Assembly: GCA_036377595.1 (NCBI GenBank) | Contig: DASUYB010000105.1 | Span: 177,716-241,715, forward strand | Direction: 5' to 3' | Length of the DNA stretch: 64,000 nucleotides | Origin: Longimicrobium sp. | GTDB lineage: Bacteria; Gemmatimonadota; Gemmatimonadetes; Longimicrobiales; Longimicrobiaceae | Part shown: piece by piece, positions 33,590-42,475 of the stretch | Position numbering within the stretch: position 1 is the stretch's first letter | How the letters are laid out: every line of letters starts with the position of its first letter | The notes under the pieces: model-generated | What the model was told of the DNA's origin: nothing | Database searches by the model: none | What the model saw: the letters and a program-made list of their open reading frames with translations, nothing else | Program-made: the position numbers and the translations under genes

Positions 33590-34439
33590 CCGCGCCGCCC
33601 CCGGCCATCAGGTGCTCGTAGACCGCGCGCGAGATGCGGGCGATGGTGTCGCTCCGCCCCGAGGCGCCGGGCTCCCACTGCGTGAGCACGGCCAGGCAGT
33701 AGGGTTTCCGCCCGGGGAGGTAGACGATGGCCGCGTCGTGCGCCACGGTGCTGATCTCGCCCGTCTTGTTGGCCACGCGCGCGCCCTCGGGCACGCCGGC
33801 GGGGATGCCGCTGCGGAACTCCTGGTCGTGCAGGGTCTCCAGCATCCGCGCCGACAGCTCCACGCTGAACGCCGTCCCCTCCTCGATGGGGCGGAGGACG
33901 GAGATCAGCCCCCTGGCCGTCACCCGGTTGTTCAGCCCTTCCTCCCACGCGCGCTCGTCCTCCACACCGCGTTTCAGCTCCACCCCCGTCACTCCCAGCT
34001 CCTTCACCGACTCGCGGATCTCGTCGATCCCCACCAGGTCCACCAGCAGGTTGGTCGCCAGGTTGCTGCTGGTGACGATCATGTGGTACGCCAGCTCGTC
34101 CACCTTCATCGTCCGCCCGAGCTGGCGGTGCACCTCGCTGTTGGCGTCGCGGCCGCTCTCCACGCGGAACGGCTGGCCGCCGGCCGCGCTGTAGAAGCGG
34201 TTGCGCACGTGCACGCGGCTCTCCAGCACCAGGTGCCCGCGGTGCGCGGCGCCGAACACGCCCAGCAGGATGGGCACCTTGATGGTGCTCGCGGCGTGGA
34301 ACCAGTCGTCGCCGTGCAGGTCCCACTCCGCGCGCGTCTCATAGTCGTACCAGGCCACGCCCACGCGCTGCGCGCCCGCCTCGTCCGCGATCCGCCGCAC
34401 CGTCTCGTGGAGCGCGCCCTTCGTTGCCGTTGCCGTCAT
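33582..34439 (-). CDS. Class A beta-lactamase-type serine hydrolase, apparently cytoplasmic
   Basis: 285 residues with a complete class A motif set: S51-T-I-K54 (SxxK), S124-S-N126 (SxN), E166-E-G-L-N170 (ExxLN) and K225-T-G227 (KTG). No signal peptide is visible (MTATATKGALHETVRR), unusual for an antibiotic-hydrolysing enzyme. Leaderless class A-like proteins can act on other amides or peptides. First gene of a three-gene operon with the M15-like and GCS2-like genes, which suggests an intracellular role on a cell-wall-like or peptide substrate. A start further upstream (34511) would add only a charged, non-hydrophobic segment. Confidence 0.82.
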   Translation of the reverse strand: MTATATKGALHETVRRIADEAGAQRVGVAWYDYETRAEWDLHGDDWFHAASTIKVPILLGVFGAAHRGHLVLESRVHVRNRFYSAAGGQPFRVESGRDANSEVHRQLGRTMKVDELAYHMIVTSSNLATNLLVDLVGIDEIRESVKELGVTGVELKRGVEDERAWEEGLNNRVTARGLISVLRPIEEGTAFSVELSARMLETLHDQEFRSGIPAGVPEGARVANKTGEISTVAHDAAIVYLPGRKPYCLAVLTQWEPGASGRSDTIARISRAVYEHLMAGGGADG

Positions 34440-34610
34440 GCCGTGGGTGGGGTGATCAGCGTCCCGGGCGCACGCCTCCTCTCGGCTTCGCTCGGGGGAA
34501 ACGCGCGGCATTGCAGGATGAGGGCCAGCGAGGGAACCGCTGGAGATCGCGGCCGAGAAGGGGCAACGGCGTGCAAGACCGGACCCATCCCCAATCCATG
34601 AAGAGCTTTA

Positions 34611-34684
34611 GCTCACGCAGAGGCCGCAGAGGCCGCAGAGAACTGCCTTCCGTTCTCTGCGACCTCTGCGCCCTCTGCGTGAGC
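34611..34684. repeat. Intergenic hairpin with repetitive arms (copy 6)
   Basis: The left arm GCTCACGCAGAGGCCGCAGA contains three GCAGAGGCC-type units. The right arm with GTTCTCTGCGACCTCTGCGC is its near complement ending GCGTGAGC. Confidence 0.82.
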
Positions 34685-34718
34685 CTGTTCTGTTGTTTGA
34701 GATTCGAGGGACGAGCGG

Positions 34719-35855
34719 TCAGCCGTCCAGCCCCGCCAGCGTCTTGCGCAGTGAGCGGGTGCGGGGATCGTCGGGGCCGGCCGTCTCGGCGAACCAGGCG
34801 GCGGCGCGCTCCAGGTAGCCGCGCGCCGCGTCGGGCTCGCCTACCGCGGCCAGGAGCTCGCCCAGCTTGGTCAGGTCGCGGGCGACGCTGTTGTGCCCGG
34901 GGCCGTACGCGCGCTCGTCGATCTCCAGCGCGTGGCGGTAGGCGTCGCGCGCGCCCAGGACGTCGCCCGCCTTCAGGCACAGGTCGCCGATGTTGCTCAC
35001 GATCGTGGCGACGAAGGGATGGCCGCCGCCGAACACCGCCTCCGCGCGCTCCAGGGCGCGCGCGAACCAGCCGCGCGCCGCCTCCGTTTCGCCGGCGCGC
35101 ATCAGCAGCAGCGCCGCGTTGTTCACGTGGGTGATGACGGTGCGGTCCAGCGGCCCGTGCTCGGCTTCCAGGATCTCCGCCGCGCGCACGCCGTTGCGCG
35201 CCATCTCCGCCCATTCCCCCAGCCCCAGCAGCGCGCCGTTGAGGTAGGTCAGGTCCCACGCCACGCGCACGTCGTGCTCGCCGTGGGCGCGGGCGCGCAG
35301 CTCGGCGGCCTGCACCAGCAGCGCGCGCGCCCCGGCGGGGTCCTCCCGCACCTCCAGCGCGTACCGTCCGGCCAGGTGCAGCACCTGCGCGGCCGGCGCC
35401 AGCCCCGCGCCCGCCTCGCCCGCGTGCCGCGCGACGGCGGCGGCGTGGGGATACAGCCGCGCGCCGCGGTCGCGGTCCTCCGGGCGCACGGGGTCGCCGG
35501 GGAAGGCGCGCTCCATCACCGCCGCCGCGGCGGCCGTCCACGCCCGGCGCGCGTCGCCGTCCAGCCGCTCGAGCGCGGCCGCGGCCACGGCGGGGTTCAG
35601 CACCAGCTCGCCGCCCGCCACGCCGCCGGCGCCCGCGTCCAGCAGCGCGTCGAACAGCCGCTCGCGCGCCGCGTCGTCGGCCAGCGCATCGGCCAGCGAG
35701 GGCGGCAGCGCGTCTCCACCTGCCTGCAGCGCGGCGACGGGGACGGGGTGCGCGGGATCGAAGAAGGAGCAGAGCGAGAGGAGCGCGGCGGCGTCGGGGC
35801 CGGACTCCGCCACGCGATCGAGCGCGGGATGGGGATCGGAATCGTGCGCGCTCAT
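34719..35855 (-). CDS. Tetratricopeptide-repeat protein
   Basis: 378 residues, Ala-rich and all-helical. Residues about 190-365 contain kinesin-light-chain-style TPRs, recognisable from VITHVNNAALLLMRAGETEA, ATIVSNIGDLCLKAGDVLGA and SVARDLTKLGELLAAVGEPD. The first 180 residues (LLSLCSFFDPAHPVPVAALQ) look like the winged region that follows NB-ARC domains in longer proteins, but no NTPase domain is present. It overlaps the upstream SRPBCC gene by 4 bp (ATGA), so both are co-translated. Probably a protein-protein interaction scaffold; partner unknown. Confidence 0.8.
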   Translation of the reverse strand: MSAHDSDPHPALDRVAESGPDAAALLSLCSFFDPAHPVPVAALQAGGDALPPSLADALADDAARERLFDALLDAGAGGVAGGELVLNPAVAAAALERLDGDARRAWTAAAAAVMERAFPGDPVRPEDRDRGARLYPHAAAVARHAGEAGAGLAPAAQVLHLAGRYALEVREDPAGARALLVQAAELRARAHGEHDVRVAWDLTYLNGALLGLGEWAEMARNGVRAAEILEAEHGPLDRTVITHVNNAALLLMRAGETEAARGWFARALERAEAVFGGGHPFVATIVSNIGDLCLKAGDVLGARDAYRHALEIDERAYGPGHNSVARDLTKLGELLAAVGEPDAARGYLERAAAWFAETAGPDDPRTRSLRKTLAGLDG

Positions 35856-36427
35856 CGGGCGGCCGCGCGCGCGGGCGGCGACGACGATTCGGCGACGCGG
35901 CGGATGGACTTCAGCATCTCCAGCCGGATCAGCCCGCTGAACGGGGCGATCACCCGCCAGTAGCGCCGGAACTTGCGGCGGCTGGCGTCGTCGGTGCAGC
36001 GCACGCGCGTCTCCGTGGCCACGCGCACGCCGTCGCCGTCGTCCTCGAGCGTGAAGTTCCACGTCCCGATGGCGAAGCCCGGGCGGTCGAAGACGCGCAG
36101 CTCCTCGGGCGTAACCCGCTCGATCCCCCCGCCCGAGGTCCAGAACCGGCCGACCACGCCCAGCAGCAGCTCCTCGCCCGGCCGCTCGCCGAGGACGAGG
36201 AACCCCGCGCGCAGGATCCCGCCGCTCCGCCGCTCCAGCACCTTGCGCCGCCCGGCGCGGGTGAGCATGGCGGGCAGGTAGCGCATGGCCATCAGCGTAC
36301 GCGTCACCGGCGCCCGCGAGAAATCCAGCGCCCGCACCGCCGCCCACACGCGATCGTGCGGCGCGCGCACCCGCGTCTCGTGCACCTCGTGCACGTCCCA
36401 CTCCGGCATCCACTCGTCGATCAGCAT
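35852..36427 (-). CDS. SRPBCC-fold (START-like) protein
   Basis: 191 residues. The opening VHEVHETRVRAPHDRVWAAV is the first strand-helix of an SRPBCC/polyketide-cyclase-like domain. Later strands include GTWNFTLEDDGDGVRVATET and the final helix SGLIRLEMLKSIRRVAESS. Such proteins bind hydrophobic ligands in a central cavity. No ligand can be inferred. First gene of a two-gene unit with the TPR protein. Confidence 0.72.
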   Translation of the reverse strand: MLIDEWMPEWDVHEVHETRVRAPHDRVWAAVRALDFSRAPVTRTLMAMRYLPAMLTRAGRRKVLERRSGGILRAGFLVLGERPGEELLLGVVGRFWTSGGGIERVTPEELRVFDRPGFAIGTWNFTLEDDGDGVRVATETRVRCTDDASRRKFRRYWRVIAPFSGLIRLEMLKSIRRVAESSSPPARAAAR

Positions 36428-36710
36428 CGTGGCGACAGAGCCAAATCAGTTAGCAGATCAGGATCGCCCCTTGAGCCAATGTGCCTGAGGACGAGACACG
36501 GGGCAACGCCAGTTGTTCCGCTCGACGCCCTGAGTGGAGAAGACACCGTGCCGAAATGTCCAGCAGAGTCAGAATCGGCCGTAATGACACGTTCTCGGAT
36601 CGGAAACGTCTGAAGTAAAAGTGAGCCCGTCACCCTGGGCCGAACGAGTTCGACACGAGCGGGCATTACATCGACCCGCCGTATCACCTCCTCGATTCCG
36701 GTCCGAACCA

Positions 36711-37232
36711 ATGCTTACGGTAGCCATGGGAATCCGTGCGCGGCTCTGCGCGCTCGCCATTGGCGTTGCGACGATCGCCGGCGCGAACGCCGCCGGCGCG
36801 CAGCGGAAGGAGATCGCGTACCTGAACGCCGTCATGCAATTCCGAGCGTTCGTGGTGCGCGACACCACCCGGTTCGACGCCTGCAGCGTCTACAACGCTG
36901 TGGGCCGTCCCGCCGACTTTCCCGCGGGCTTCGACCGGAGCGTCCTCCCGCTGCTGGACCGCACCGTAAATCCGTGCGGCGCCGACTCCACGCGCGTGGC
37001 CGTACGCTGGCCGCCACGGTTCGTCCGCGTCGAGCGCGTGGTGGTCGCCCCGGAAGCGAACGGGCCTCACGTCGTCCTCGCGGTGCGGAAGTACGAGTAC
37101 TCCTATCGAGAGGCCTTCCGCGTCAACCCGGTGGGCACCAGGGCCAACGTCAGCGAGGTGAGGACGTACGGGATCCTCCAATCGCTCCCCATCCCACCGA
37201 ACAGGCGAGTTCCGAACCTCTCGCCGGAGTAG
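36711..37232 (+). CDS. Secreted protein of unknown function
   Basis: 173 residues. Signal peptide with hydrophobic core LCALAIGVATIAGANAAG and cleavage at GAQ. The mature part has two cysteines (FDACSVYNAVG; DRTVNPCGADSTRVAV), probably a disulfide, and beta-strand-like segments RFVRVERVVVAPE and HVVLAVRKYEYSYREAF. An alternative in-frame ATG at 36726 (MGIRARL) would also give a normal signal peptide. No family recognised. Confidence 0.6.
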   Translation: MLTVAMGIRARLCALAIGVATIAGANAAGAQRKEIAYLNAVMQFRAFVVRDTTRFDACSVYNAVGRPADFPAGFDRSVLPLLDRTVNPCGADSTRVAVRWPPRFVRVERVVVAPEANGPHVVLAVRKYEYSYREAFRVNPVGTRANVSEVRTYGILQSLPIPPNRRVPNLSPE

Positions 37233-37248
37233 ACCGCGAAAGGCACCG

Positions 37249-37284
37249 CCGGCACGGGCGATCCTGCCGTTGCCCGTGCCGGCC
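37249..37284. terminator. Bidirectional terminator between convergent genes
   Basis: Perfect 12-bp stem GCCGGCACGGGC / GCCCGTGCCGGC, with outer CGAAAGG / CCTTTCG also complementary. It sits between the secreted protein and the Cdd1-like gene. Confidence 0.75.
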
Positions 37285-37613
37285 TACGACACCTTTCGCC
37301 GCTGCCGGGACGGCCTGCGGTACGGCCGCCGCCCCGGCTGCGCGTCCTTCCAGTTCCACCAGAGCAGCTTCTCCGGCTCGGGGTCGTCCTCGCCGGCGAA
37401 GTAGACGGCGCAGCGCAGCACGTACAGCATGCACCGGTCGACGTGCGCGCCTCGCAGCTCGCACAGGCGATCGTACAGCGCCTGCGGATCGCCGCCGCGC
37501 AGGTCGTCCACGCGCCGCAGCCCCAGGTCCCACAGGTCCTCGGCGATGGACTTCCCCACCCCCGGAATGCGGCGGAACTCTCTCAGCACCTCGGGCTTTT
37601 CCATCTTCATCAT
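37284..37613 (-). CDS. Cdd1 (pathogenicity locus) helix-hairpin-helix protein
   Basis: 109 residues. The N-terminal HhH motif RRIPGVGKSIAEDLWDLGLR is followed by VDDLRGGDPQALYDRLCELR and HVDRCMLYVLRCAVYFAGED. This order is characteristic of Pfam family Cdd1, small DNA-binding-like proteins without an established role. It ends in a basic tail. Monocistronic, with a terminator at its 3' end. The gap 37614-37938 holds no other gene. Confidence 0.8.
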   Translation of the reverse strand: MMKMEKPEVLREFRRIPGVGKSIAEDLWDLGLRRVDDLRGGDPQALYDRLCELRGAHVDRCMLYVLRCAVYFAGEDDPEPEKLLWWNWKDAQPGRRPYRRPSRQRRKVS

Positions 37614-37896
37614 TTCCTTACCAACGTTTCGGCGGATTCACGCGTCTTATGAGTGCGCGGGGGGGTGAAACCCCGGTCCGTGGAGCGCCGTAGGGCGGTT
37701 CGGGAGGTGATGGGACCCGTCTCATCCTTTCCTAATCGGATCAGCGCAACAAGTCAGGCGGATGGTCGGTACAGGCTACGTGAGACCGGCGCCGTTCGAG
37801 AATGCCGACGCGACCCCCACCTACGCTTCTGCGTCCTCCGGGTGGGCACGGCTGAGACGGTGAAGGGCTCCGGAGCAGGTGAGACCGCATGGGCGA

Positions 37897-37930
37897 GAGG
37901 CCCGTCCGACACGCACGTCGGGCGGGCCTC
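37897..37930 (-). terminator. Terminator of nhaA
   Basis: Stem GAGGCCCGTCCGAC / GTCGGGCGGGCCTC (one G-T pair), 9 bp beyond the nhaA stop codon, continuing toward AC-rich sequence on the minus strand. Confidence 0.75.
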
Positions 37931-37938
37931 GTCCTTTG

Positions 37939-39327
37939 TCACGCCGCGGCCTGAACCGGCTCCTCGTCGGGCACCTCGGGCAGGTCGCACGGCTTCTCCC
38001 TCCGCAGCAGCAGCGCGCCGGCCGCCGCGGCCAGGATCGACGCGGTGAAGATCCCCACCTTGGCGTCCGTCACCAGCGCCCCGTCGGAAAACGCCAGGCC
38101 GGTGATGAACAGCGACATGGTGAACCCGATCCCCCCCAGCCAGCTCACCCCGTGCAGCGCGCGCCACCCGCACCCGGTGGGAAGCGCCGCCAGCCTCAGC
38201 CGGGTGGCCAGCCAGGCGAAGAGCGTGATCCCCAGCGGCTTGCCGACCAGCAGCCCGAGGAGGACGCCCAGCGTGACCGGGCTGCCGAACGCCTGCGCCA
38301 GCTCGCCCTTCAGCTCCACCCCCGCGTTGGCGAAGGCGAAGACGGGGATGACCAGGAACGCCACCCACGGCTGCAGCCCGTGCTCGATCCACTGCAGCGG
38401 GGCCTGTGCCGCCTCGGCCGTCTTCTCCAGCTCCACGATGGCCGCCTGCTGCCCGCGGTTGGTCAGGATGTCCGGGCCCTCGGGCCCCGCGTCGTCGAAC
38501 GCGTCCAGGATGCGCCGCCCGCGGTCCAGGAACTCGCCGGTGTCGATGCGCGTGCGCGCGGGAATGGTCATGGCCACCAGCACGCCGGCCACCGTGGCGT
38601 GCACGCCCGACCTCAGGAAGCAGAGCCAGACGCCGAAGCCCAGGACGATGTAGATGTAGGGCCGGCGCGCGCCCAGGCGGTTGAAGACGACGAGGGCCAC
38701 GAGCAGGCCGAAGCCCGCCAGCAGCATCTGCATGTCGATGACCGCCGTGTAGAACAGCGCGATCACCAGCACGGCGCCGATGTCGTCGGCGATGGCCAGG
38801 GCGGCCAGGAAGACCTTGAGCGGCGCGGGCGCCCGGTTCCCCATCAGCGCCAGCACGCCCAGGGCGAAGGCGATGTCGGTCGCCATGGGGATCCCCCACC
38901 CCGCCGCGCCGCGCCCGCCCAGGTTCAGCGCGGCGAAGATCAGCGCCGGCACCAGCATCCCCCCCGCCGCGCCGGCGATGGGGAGCGCGGCCCGGCGCAT
39001 GGTGGCCAGCTCGCCCACAAGCACCTCGCGCTTGATCTCCAGCCCGACCACGAAGAAGAACACGGCCATCAGGCCGTCGTTGATCCAGTGGTGCAGCGAA
39101 TAGTCAAGCGCCGCCCCGCCCACGCGCAGCGTCAGGTGCGTCTCCCACAGCGCGTGGTAGGCGCCCGCAAGGCTGGTGTTGGCGGCCACCAGCGCGGCCA
39201 GCGTCGACAGGATCAGCACCACCCCGCCCGCCGACTCGGTGCGCGCGAAGCGCCCGAACGGCGAGAGGAAGCGCTCGATCGGCGTGGGCGGCGGCGGCGG
39301 CAGGATCCGCAGGTCGTGCGCGGTCAT
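37939..39327 (-). CDS. nhaA: Na+/H+ antiporter NhaA
   Basis: 462-residue inner-membrane antiporter exporting Na+ in exchange for protons. Canonical segments: LHHWINDGLMAVFFFVVGLE, IKREVLVGEL, GWGIPMATDIAFALGVLALM (conserved Asp of helix IV), and AALAIADDIGAVLVIALFYT with the double Asp of helix V that binds the ion. The C-terminal half has GKPLGITLFAWLATRL and HGVSWLGGIGFTMSLFITGL. About 12 membrane segments; the length is typical but with a roughly 50-residue loop between helices VII and VIII. ATG 39327 starts the conserved N-terminus. Confidence 0.93.
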   Translation of the reverse strand: MTAHDLRILPPPPPTPIERFLSPFGRFARTESAGGVVLILSTLAALVAANTSLAGAYHALWETHLTLRVGGAALDYSLHHWINDGLMAVFFFVVGLEIKREVLVGELATMRRAALPIAGAAGGMLVPALIFAALNLGGRGAAGWGIPMATDIAFALGVLALMGNRAPAPLKVFLAALAIADDIGAVLVIALFYTAVIDMQMLLAGFGLLVALVVFNRLGARRPYIYIVLGFGVWLCFLRSGVHATVAGVLVAMTIPARTRIDTGEFLDRGRRILDAFDDAGPEGPDILTNRGQQAAIVELEKTAEAAQAPLQWIEHGLQPWVAFLVIPVFAFANAGVELKGELAQAFGSPVTLGVLLGLLVGKPLGITLFAWLATRLRLAALPTGCGWRALHGVSWLGGIGFTMSLFITGLAFSDGALVTDAKVGIFTASILAAAAGALLLRREKPCDLPEVPDEEPVQAAA

Positions 39328-39448
39328 GGAGCGAACATAACCGAATCCTGAACACCACGCGAATTGTGAGTAGATGCTGATCCTGACGCCATTCTGCCCA
39401 CCTTCCGCGAGCGATGATCCGGACACTGGATGGGGGTTCACAAAAATG

Positions 39449-39514
39449 GCTCACGCAGGGTTAGCAGAGTCAGCAGTCGAACAAGCTGCTGACTCTGCTG
39501 ACTCTGCGTGAGCC
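39449..39514. repeat. Intergenic hairpin with repetitive arms (copy 7)
   Basis: Left arm GGCTCACGCAGGGTTAGCAG plus further AGTCAGCAG; right arm CTGCTGACTCTGCTGACTCT ending GCGTGAGCC. The unit sequence matches copy 4. Confidence 0.82.
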
Positions 39515-39561
39515 CTGTTCCGATCAGGTAATGAGCAACCCTTGGCGGCCGGCGCCGATCT

Positions 39562-40044
39562 TCACGACGAGTGGTCGTGGATGATGCGCCAGCCCTGCGG
39601 CGTGCGCACCATCGTCAGGGAGAAGATGCCGGTGCGCGTCTCCTGGCCGGTGTTCTTGTCCGTCACCACCCAGTGGCCGACGGCCAGCGCGTAGTCGCGC
39701 CCCAGCGGCCGCACGTCGATGCGGTTGTAGGCCAGGTTCAGCGTGGGCGTGCCGCCGCGCCACCAGCTGCTCAGGTAGGTCTCGCGGATGGCGGGGACGC
39801 CGTGCACCACGTCGCGACCCACGAAGGTGGTCTGGTCGGAGTTCAGGTAGGGGAGGAGGAAGCCGTCCAGGTCGCCGCGGTTCCACGCCTGCGCCGAGGC
39901 CTGCAGCACCTGCTCGATCTCAGCCGCGGGTGAGCCGACGACGGACGGCGCGGGCGCGGACGACGTTCGCGCGGTGGCGCATCCGGCCGCGGCGGCCGTG
40001 GCCAGGATGGCAAGCGCGCGGCGCGCCGGAACAGAACGGTGCAT
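39562..40044 (-). CDS. SnoaL-like/DUF4440 lipoprotein
   Basis: 160 residues. Signal peptide with lipobox AAAGC (about 18-22), then an NTF2-like domain: IEQVLQASAQAWNRGDLDGF, TTFVGRDVVHGVPAIRETYL, and DYALAVGHWVVTDKNTGQET ending TPQGWRIIHDHSS. DUF4440-type cone folds bind or convert small molecules; no function is defined. ATG 40044 starts the signal peptide. The 40045-40425 gap upstream holds no other gene. Confidence 0.78.
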   Translation of the reverse strand: MHRSVPARRALAILATAAAAGCATARTSSAPAPSVVGSPAAEIEQVLQASAQAWNRGDLDGFLLPYLNSDQTTFVGRDVVHGVPAIRETYLSSWWRGGTPTLNLAYNRIDVRPLGRDYALAVGHWVVTDKNTGQETRTGIFSLTMVRTPQGWRIIHDHSS

Positions 40045-40425
40045 CGGTCGGGCTCCAGGGGTGCGGGGTGGACGCGGGTCGGGGTGCGCGGCTGCAAGAT
40101 AGCCGCGCGGAACGGCTTGCACAGCGGCCGAATTCCCCCTGAATTATGGCGCGTTCGCACGTTCATCCACTTCGTACATCTGTACACTCTCTGTCCATGT
40201 TCTTATGCTAACCTGTTGCAAGCGAACGCATCACGCCACCGGTAGTACAGGTTTCGGCATCCTGCCGGTGCGTGTACGTCGTAAAACTGTGCAACCCCCT
40301 TCTGGCTCCTTCTTGCGGCGGACAGATCCGGCTACTAATCTTTTGAAGTGTAATTTCACCTCTAGTAAACACAGTGTATGAGCGACTCCACGCTCAGGGT
40401 TCCCCTCACACGAAAGGAGGAGCCG

Positions 40426-40821
40426 GTGCCTGAGCGCGCTCCCGATCCGTCCATCGACCGTATCCGCGAGCACGCACGCCGGATGGTGGCCAAGACCTCG
40501 CTGCGCAAGGTGGCCAAGGCCGCCGGCGTGAAGGTGGGCGCCACCAAGAAGTTCGTCGACGGATCCGTGCCGTACGAGCGCAACGCGCGGCTGTGGAAGA
40601 AGTGGTACGTGCGAGAGCTTCGCGAGGGCGTGGCCGAGGCGCCGGACACGGCGCTGCCCACCGCCGACGCGCAGGCGCTGCTGGACCTGCTGCTGTGGTC
40701 GGTGCCGCAGGAGCAGCGCGGCGACGCACGCCAGGACGTGGTGCAGATGTTCGTGCGCGCCCACCAGGTCCGCCAGCTCACGCCGCCGGCGTGGGCGCTC
40801 GAGCTCTCCGGCGGAAAGTAG
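40426..40821 (+). CDS. Small helix-turn-helix-like protein
   Basis: 131 residues from GTG, which is preceded by AAAGGAGGAG; an ATG 48 bp upstream is in frame but lacks a ribosome site. The segment TSLRKVAKAAGVKVGATKKF followed by VDGSVPYERNARLWKKWYVR fits a LacI/XRE-type HTH. The C-terminal half is helical (ADAQALLDLLLWSVPQEQRG). Probably a DNA-binding regulator. It lies just outside the left edge of the putative mobile element and ends in an 18-bp hairpin terminator. Confidence 0.62.
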   Translation: MPERAPDPSIDRIREHARRMVAKTSLRKVAKAAGVKVGATKKFVDGSVPYERNARLWKKWYVRELREGVAEAPDTALPTADAQALLDLLLWSVPQEQRGDARQDVVQMFVRAHQVRQLTPPAWALELSGGK

Positions 40822-40840
40822 CCAACGGGCCGCATTCTCT

Positions 40841-40881
40841 GACGGACGCCGCCGCATCGGGATGATGCGGCGGCGTCCGTC
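40841..40881 (+). terminator. Strong hairpin terminator
   Basis: Perfect 18-bp stem GACGGACGCCGCCGCATC / GATGCGGCGGCGTCCGTC with a 5-base loop, 20 bp after the HTH gene. The remaining sequence to 41142 contains a smaller hairpin (AGTCCGC / GCGGACT near 40951) and no gene. Confidence 0.85.
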
Positions 40882-41142
40882 GTGCTTCGGGCGGTTCTCG
40901 TCGTCGTGTGGGGAGGGGGCGAATGAATTCGCTGCAACGACCACACGAAGTCCGCCTGCGCGGACTACCACGGTCGGCTCCGACGCGGCGGCGGTGCGCG
41001 CGGCGGGCGGTGGTCCTTTCCATGCGCTGACGTTCGGCACGGTCGCTGTAGAGGAGCCCAACAGCCTCGCGCGGTTTGCGAGGGATTACGCGCGTCCCGC
41101 GTAAGTGGCCGCTTTGCAAGCACTTAGCGTTCTGCCCAGTGC

Positions 41143-41167
41143 CTGCTGTCAGTTCTAGCTGTCGGTT
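41143..41167. other. Candidate attachment site, left
   Basis: CTGCTGTCAGTTCTAGCTGT followed by CGGTT, immediately beside the integrase stop codon. It matches the right candidate except for a few bases. Confidence 0.4.
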
Positions 41168-41170
41168 CGC

Positions 41171-42475
41171 TCAGGCCGCCTTTTTCAGGCCGTCGCGGCG
41201 GCGGGTCGAGCGGGTCTTGGGCGCCTCGGCGGTGTCGCTCTCCAGCAGCGCAACCGCGTTGTGTAGCGTGGGAAGGTCAACGAAGTCGTACACCCGCCGC
41301 ATCGTCTCCCACGTGGTTCCCGCAAGTTCCTCCTGCACGGCGGGGTCCAACGCCCGGAACCTCGGGTCGCGGATGCCCGCCCGCTTCTCGCCGTGGTAGC
41401 CAAGGCGCGGAATGTCGATCCCTTCTGCCTTCTTGGTCGCCCGCATGTAGTGCTCAAGTTTGCACTTGGAAACGGGCCTTGACGGGTCACCCGGTTCCGG
41501 CAGCAGCCAAGGCGAGTCCTCTAGCCCGTCCTCGCGACGGTGCGCCAGAGCGCGCCGGATCGCTTCTACGGCCTTCGTGGTGAGAGGGGTTACCCTCGTC
41601 TTGCCCACCTTGTCAAACTCGCCCTGCCAGCGCACCACGCGCGCGGACAGGTCGATGTCCTCTAGCGCGAGCTGACGCACGCTGTTGCGGCGGCGGCGCG
41701 TCTCCCGGCACAACTCCATCGCAACCGCCATGCGCCAGTTGCGCGCGTTCTCCGCAAGCCGCTTGTGCAGCTCCGGTGTCATCTCCTGCCGCACCGGCGT
41801 ATCGCTCGGGGGATCGGGGAATCCCTCCCAAGGATTGCGGATCAGGAGCACGTTACCGTCGTCGCGCTCCAGCTTGGCCCACTTGAACACGGCCCGCAAG
41901 AACCGAACGTCGTTCTTGACCGTCTGCCCCTTGGCCTTGGCAAAACCGGGAATCGTGCCTTCCATCCGCGCCCGCACAAACTCGTTGTAGCGGACGCGTC
42001 CCATCTCCGTCCTGGGCCGCCCGTCCGGCCCGATGCGCTCAACAACCGCATCGCGTCCGAAGTAGGCGAGGAACATGCGCCGGTCCGCGTCGTTCTGCCT
42101 CTGCGTGTCGGCCTTCTTGTTGGGGACAACCTCCTTGAAGTACAGATCCAGCAGATACCCAAGGGTGACCGGCCCCGACTGCTTCGGCCCCGACTCGGCG
42201 CCATTGCGAATGTCGCCAAACCGCAACGCAATTTCCTCCGCCTTCTTGATCGCCTCGGCGCGCGTGGTGACTCCAGCGGCGGCGAGGCTGATACGCTGGC
42301 GCTTCTTGGCCTGCGTCCCCGTACGCGGATCAATCACCGGACCCGTATTGTCAAACAGCGGTTCATGCCATTCAAGCATGAGGGGACCGCCCTTGCCGTC
42401 CTCGTAGGCGCGTACGCGGTTCTTGCCCTTCTTGCCCGCGTTGTAGCTCCACGCCTTCTGCTTAGTCTGCGCCAT
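41171..42475 (-). CDS. Tyrosine-type site-specific recombinase (integrase)
   Basis: 434 residues. A basic N-terminus (QKAWSYNAGKKGKNRVR) precedes a SAM-like core-binding domain at about 110-220 (TLGYLLDLYFKEVVP; KNDVRFLRAVFKWAKLERDD). In the catalytic domain, VAMELCRETRRRRNSVRQLA supplies the first Arg, KVGKTRVTPLT the beta-turn Lys, YHGEKR an H-x-x-(K/R) motif, and Tyr lies in TTWETMRRVYDF. The HxxR box is not canonical. ATG 42475 has GGAGGACGAACG upstream and a promoter 47 bp away; an ATG at 42517 would fall inside the promoter. Located at the element edge, as usual for such integrases. Confidence 0.85.
   Translation of the reverse strand: MAQTKQKAWSYNAGKKGKNRVRAYEDGKGGPLMLEWHEPLFDNTGPVIDPRTGTQAKKRQRISLAAAGVTTRAEAIKKAEEIALRFGDIRNGAESGPKQSGPVTLGYLLDLYFKEVVPNKKADTQRQNDADRRMFLAYFGRDAVVERIGPDGRPRTEMGRVRYNEFVRARMEGTIPGFAKAKGQTVKNDVRFLRAVFKWAKLERDDGNVLLIRNPWEGFPDPPSDTPVRQEMTPELHKRLAENARNWRMAVAMELCRETRRRRNSVRQLALEDIDLSARVVRWQGEFDKVGKTRVTPLTTKAVEAIRRALAHRREDGLEDSPWLLPEPGDPSRPVSKCKLEHYMRATKKAEGIDIPRLGYHGEKRAGIRDPRFRALDPAVQEELAGTTWETMRRVYDFVDLPTLHNAVALLESDTAEAPKTRSTRRRDGLKKAA

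Noticed and set aside
31668..34439. Interpretation as an ordinary antibiotic-resistance locus
   Set aside because: The beta-lactamase-type protein lacks an export signal and is tightly coupled to unrelated enzymes.
33582..34511. Longer start at 34511 for the beta-lactamase-type gene
   Set aside because: The added 24 residues are charged and not a signal peptide; ATG 34439 fits the protein family better.
40236..40255. Third copy of the CCACCGGTAGCACGGTGG palindrome
   Set aside because: Only the left half matches (CCACCGGTAG); no correctly spaced promoter was found, so similarity is probably chance.
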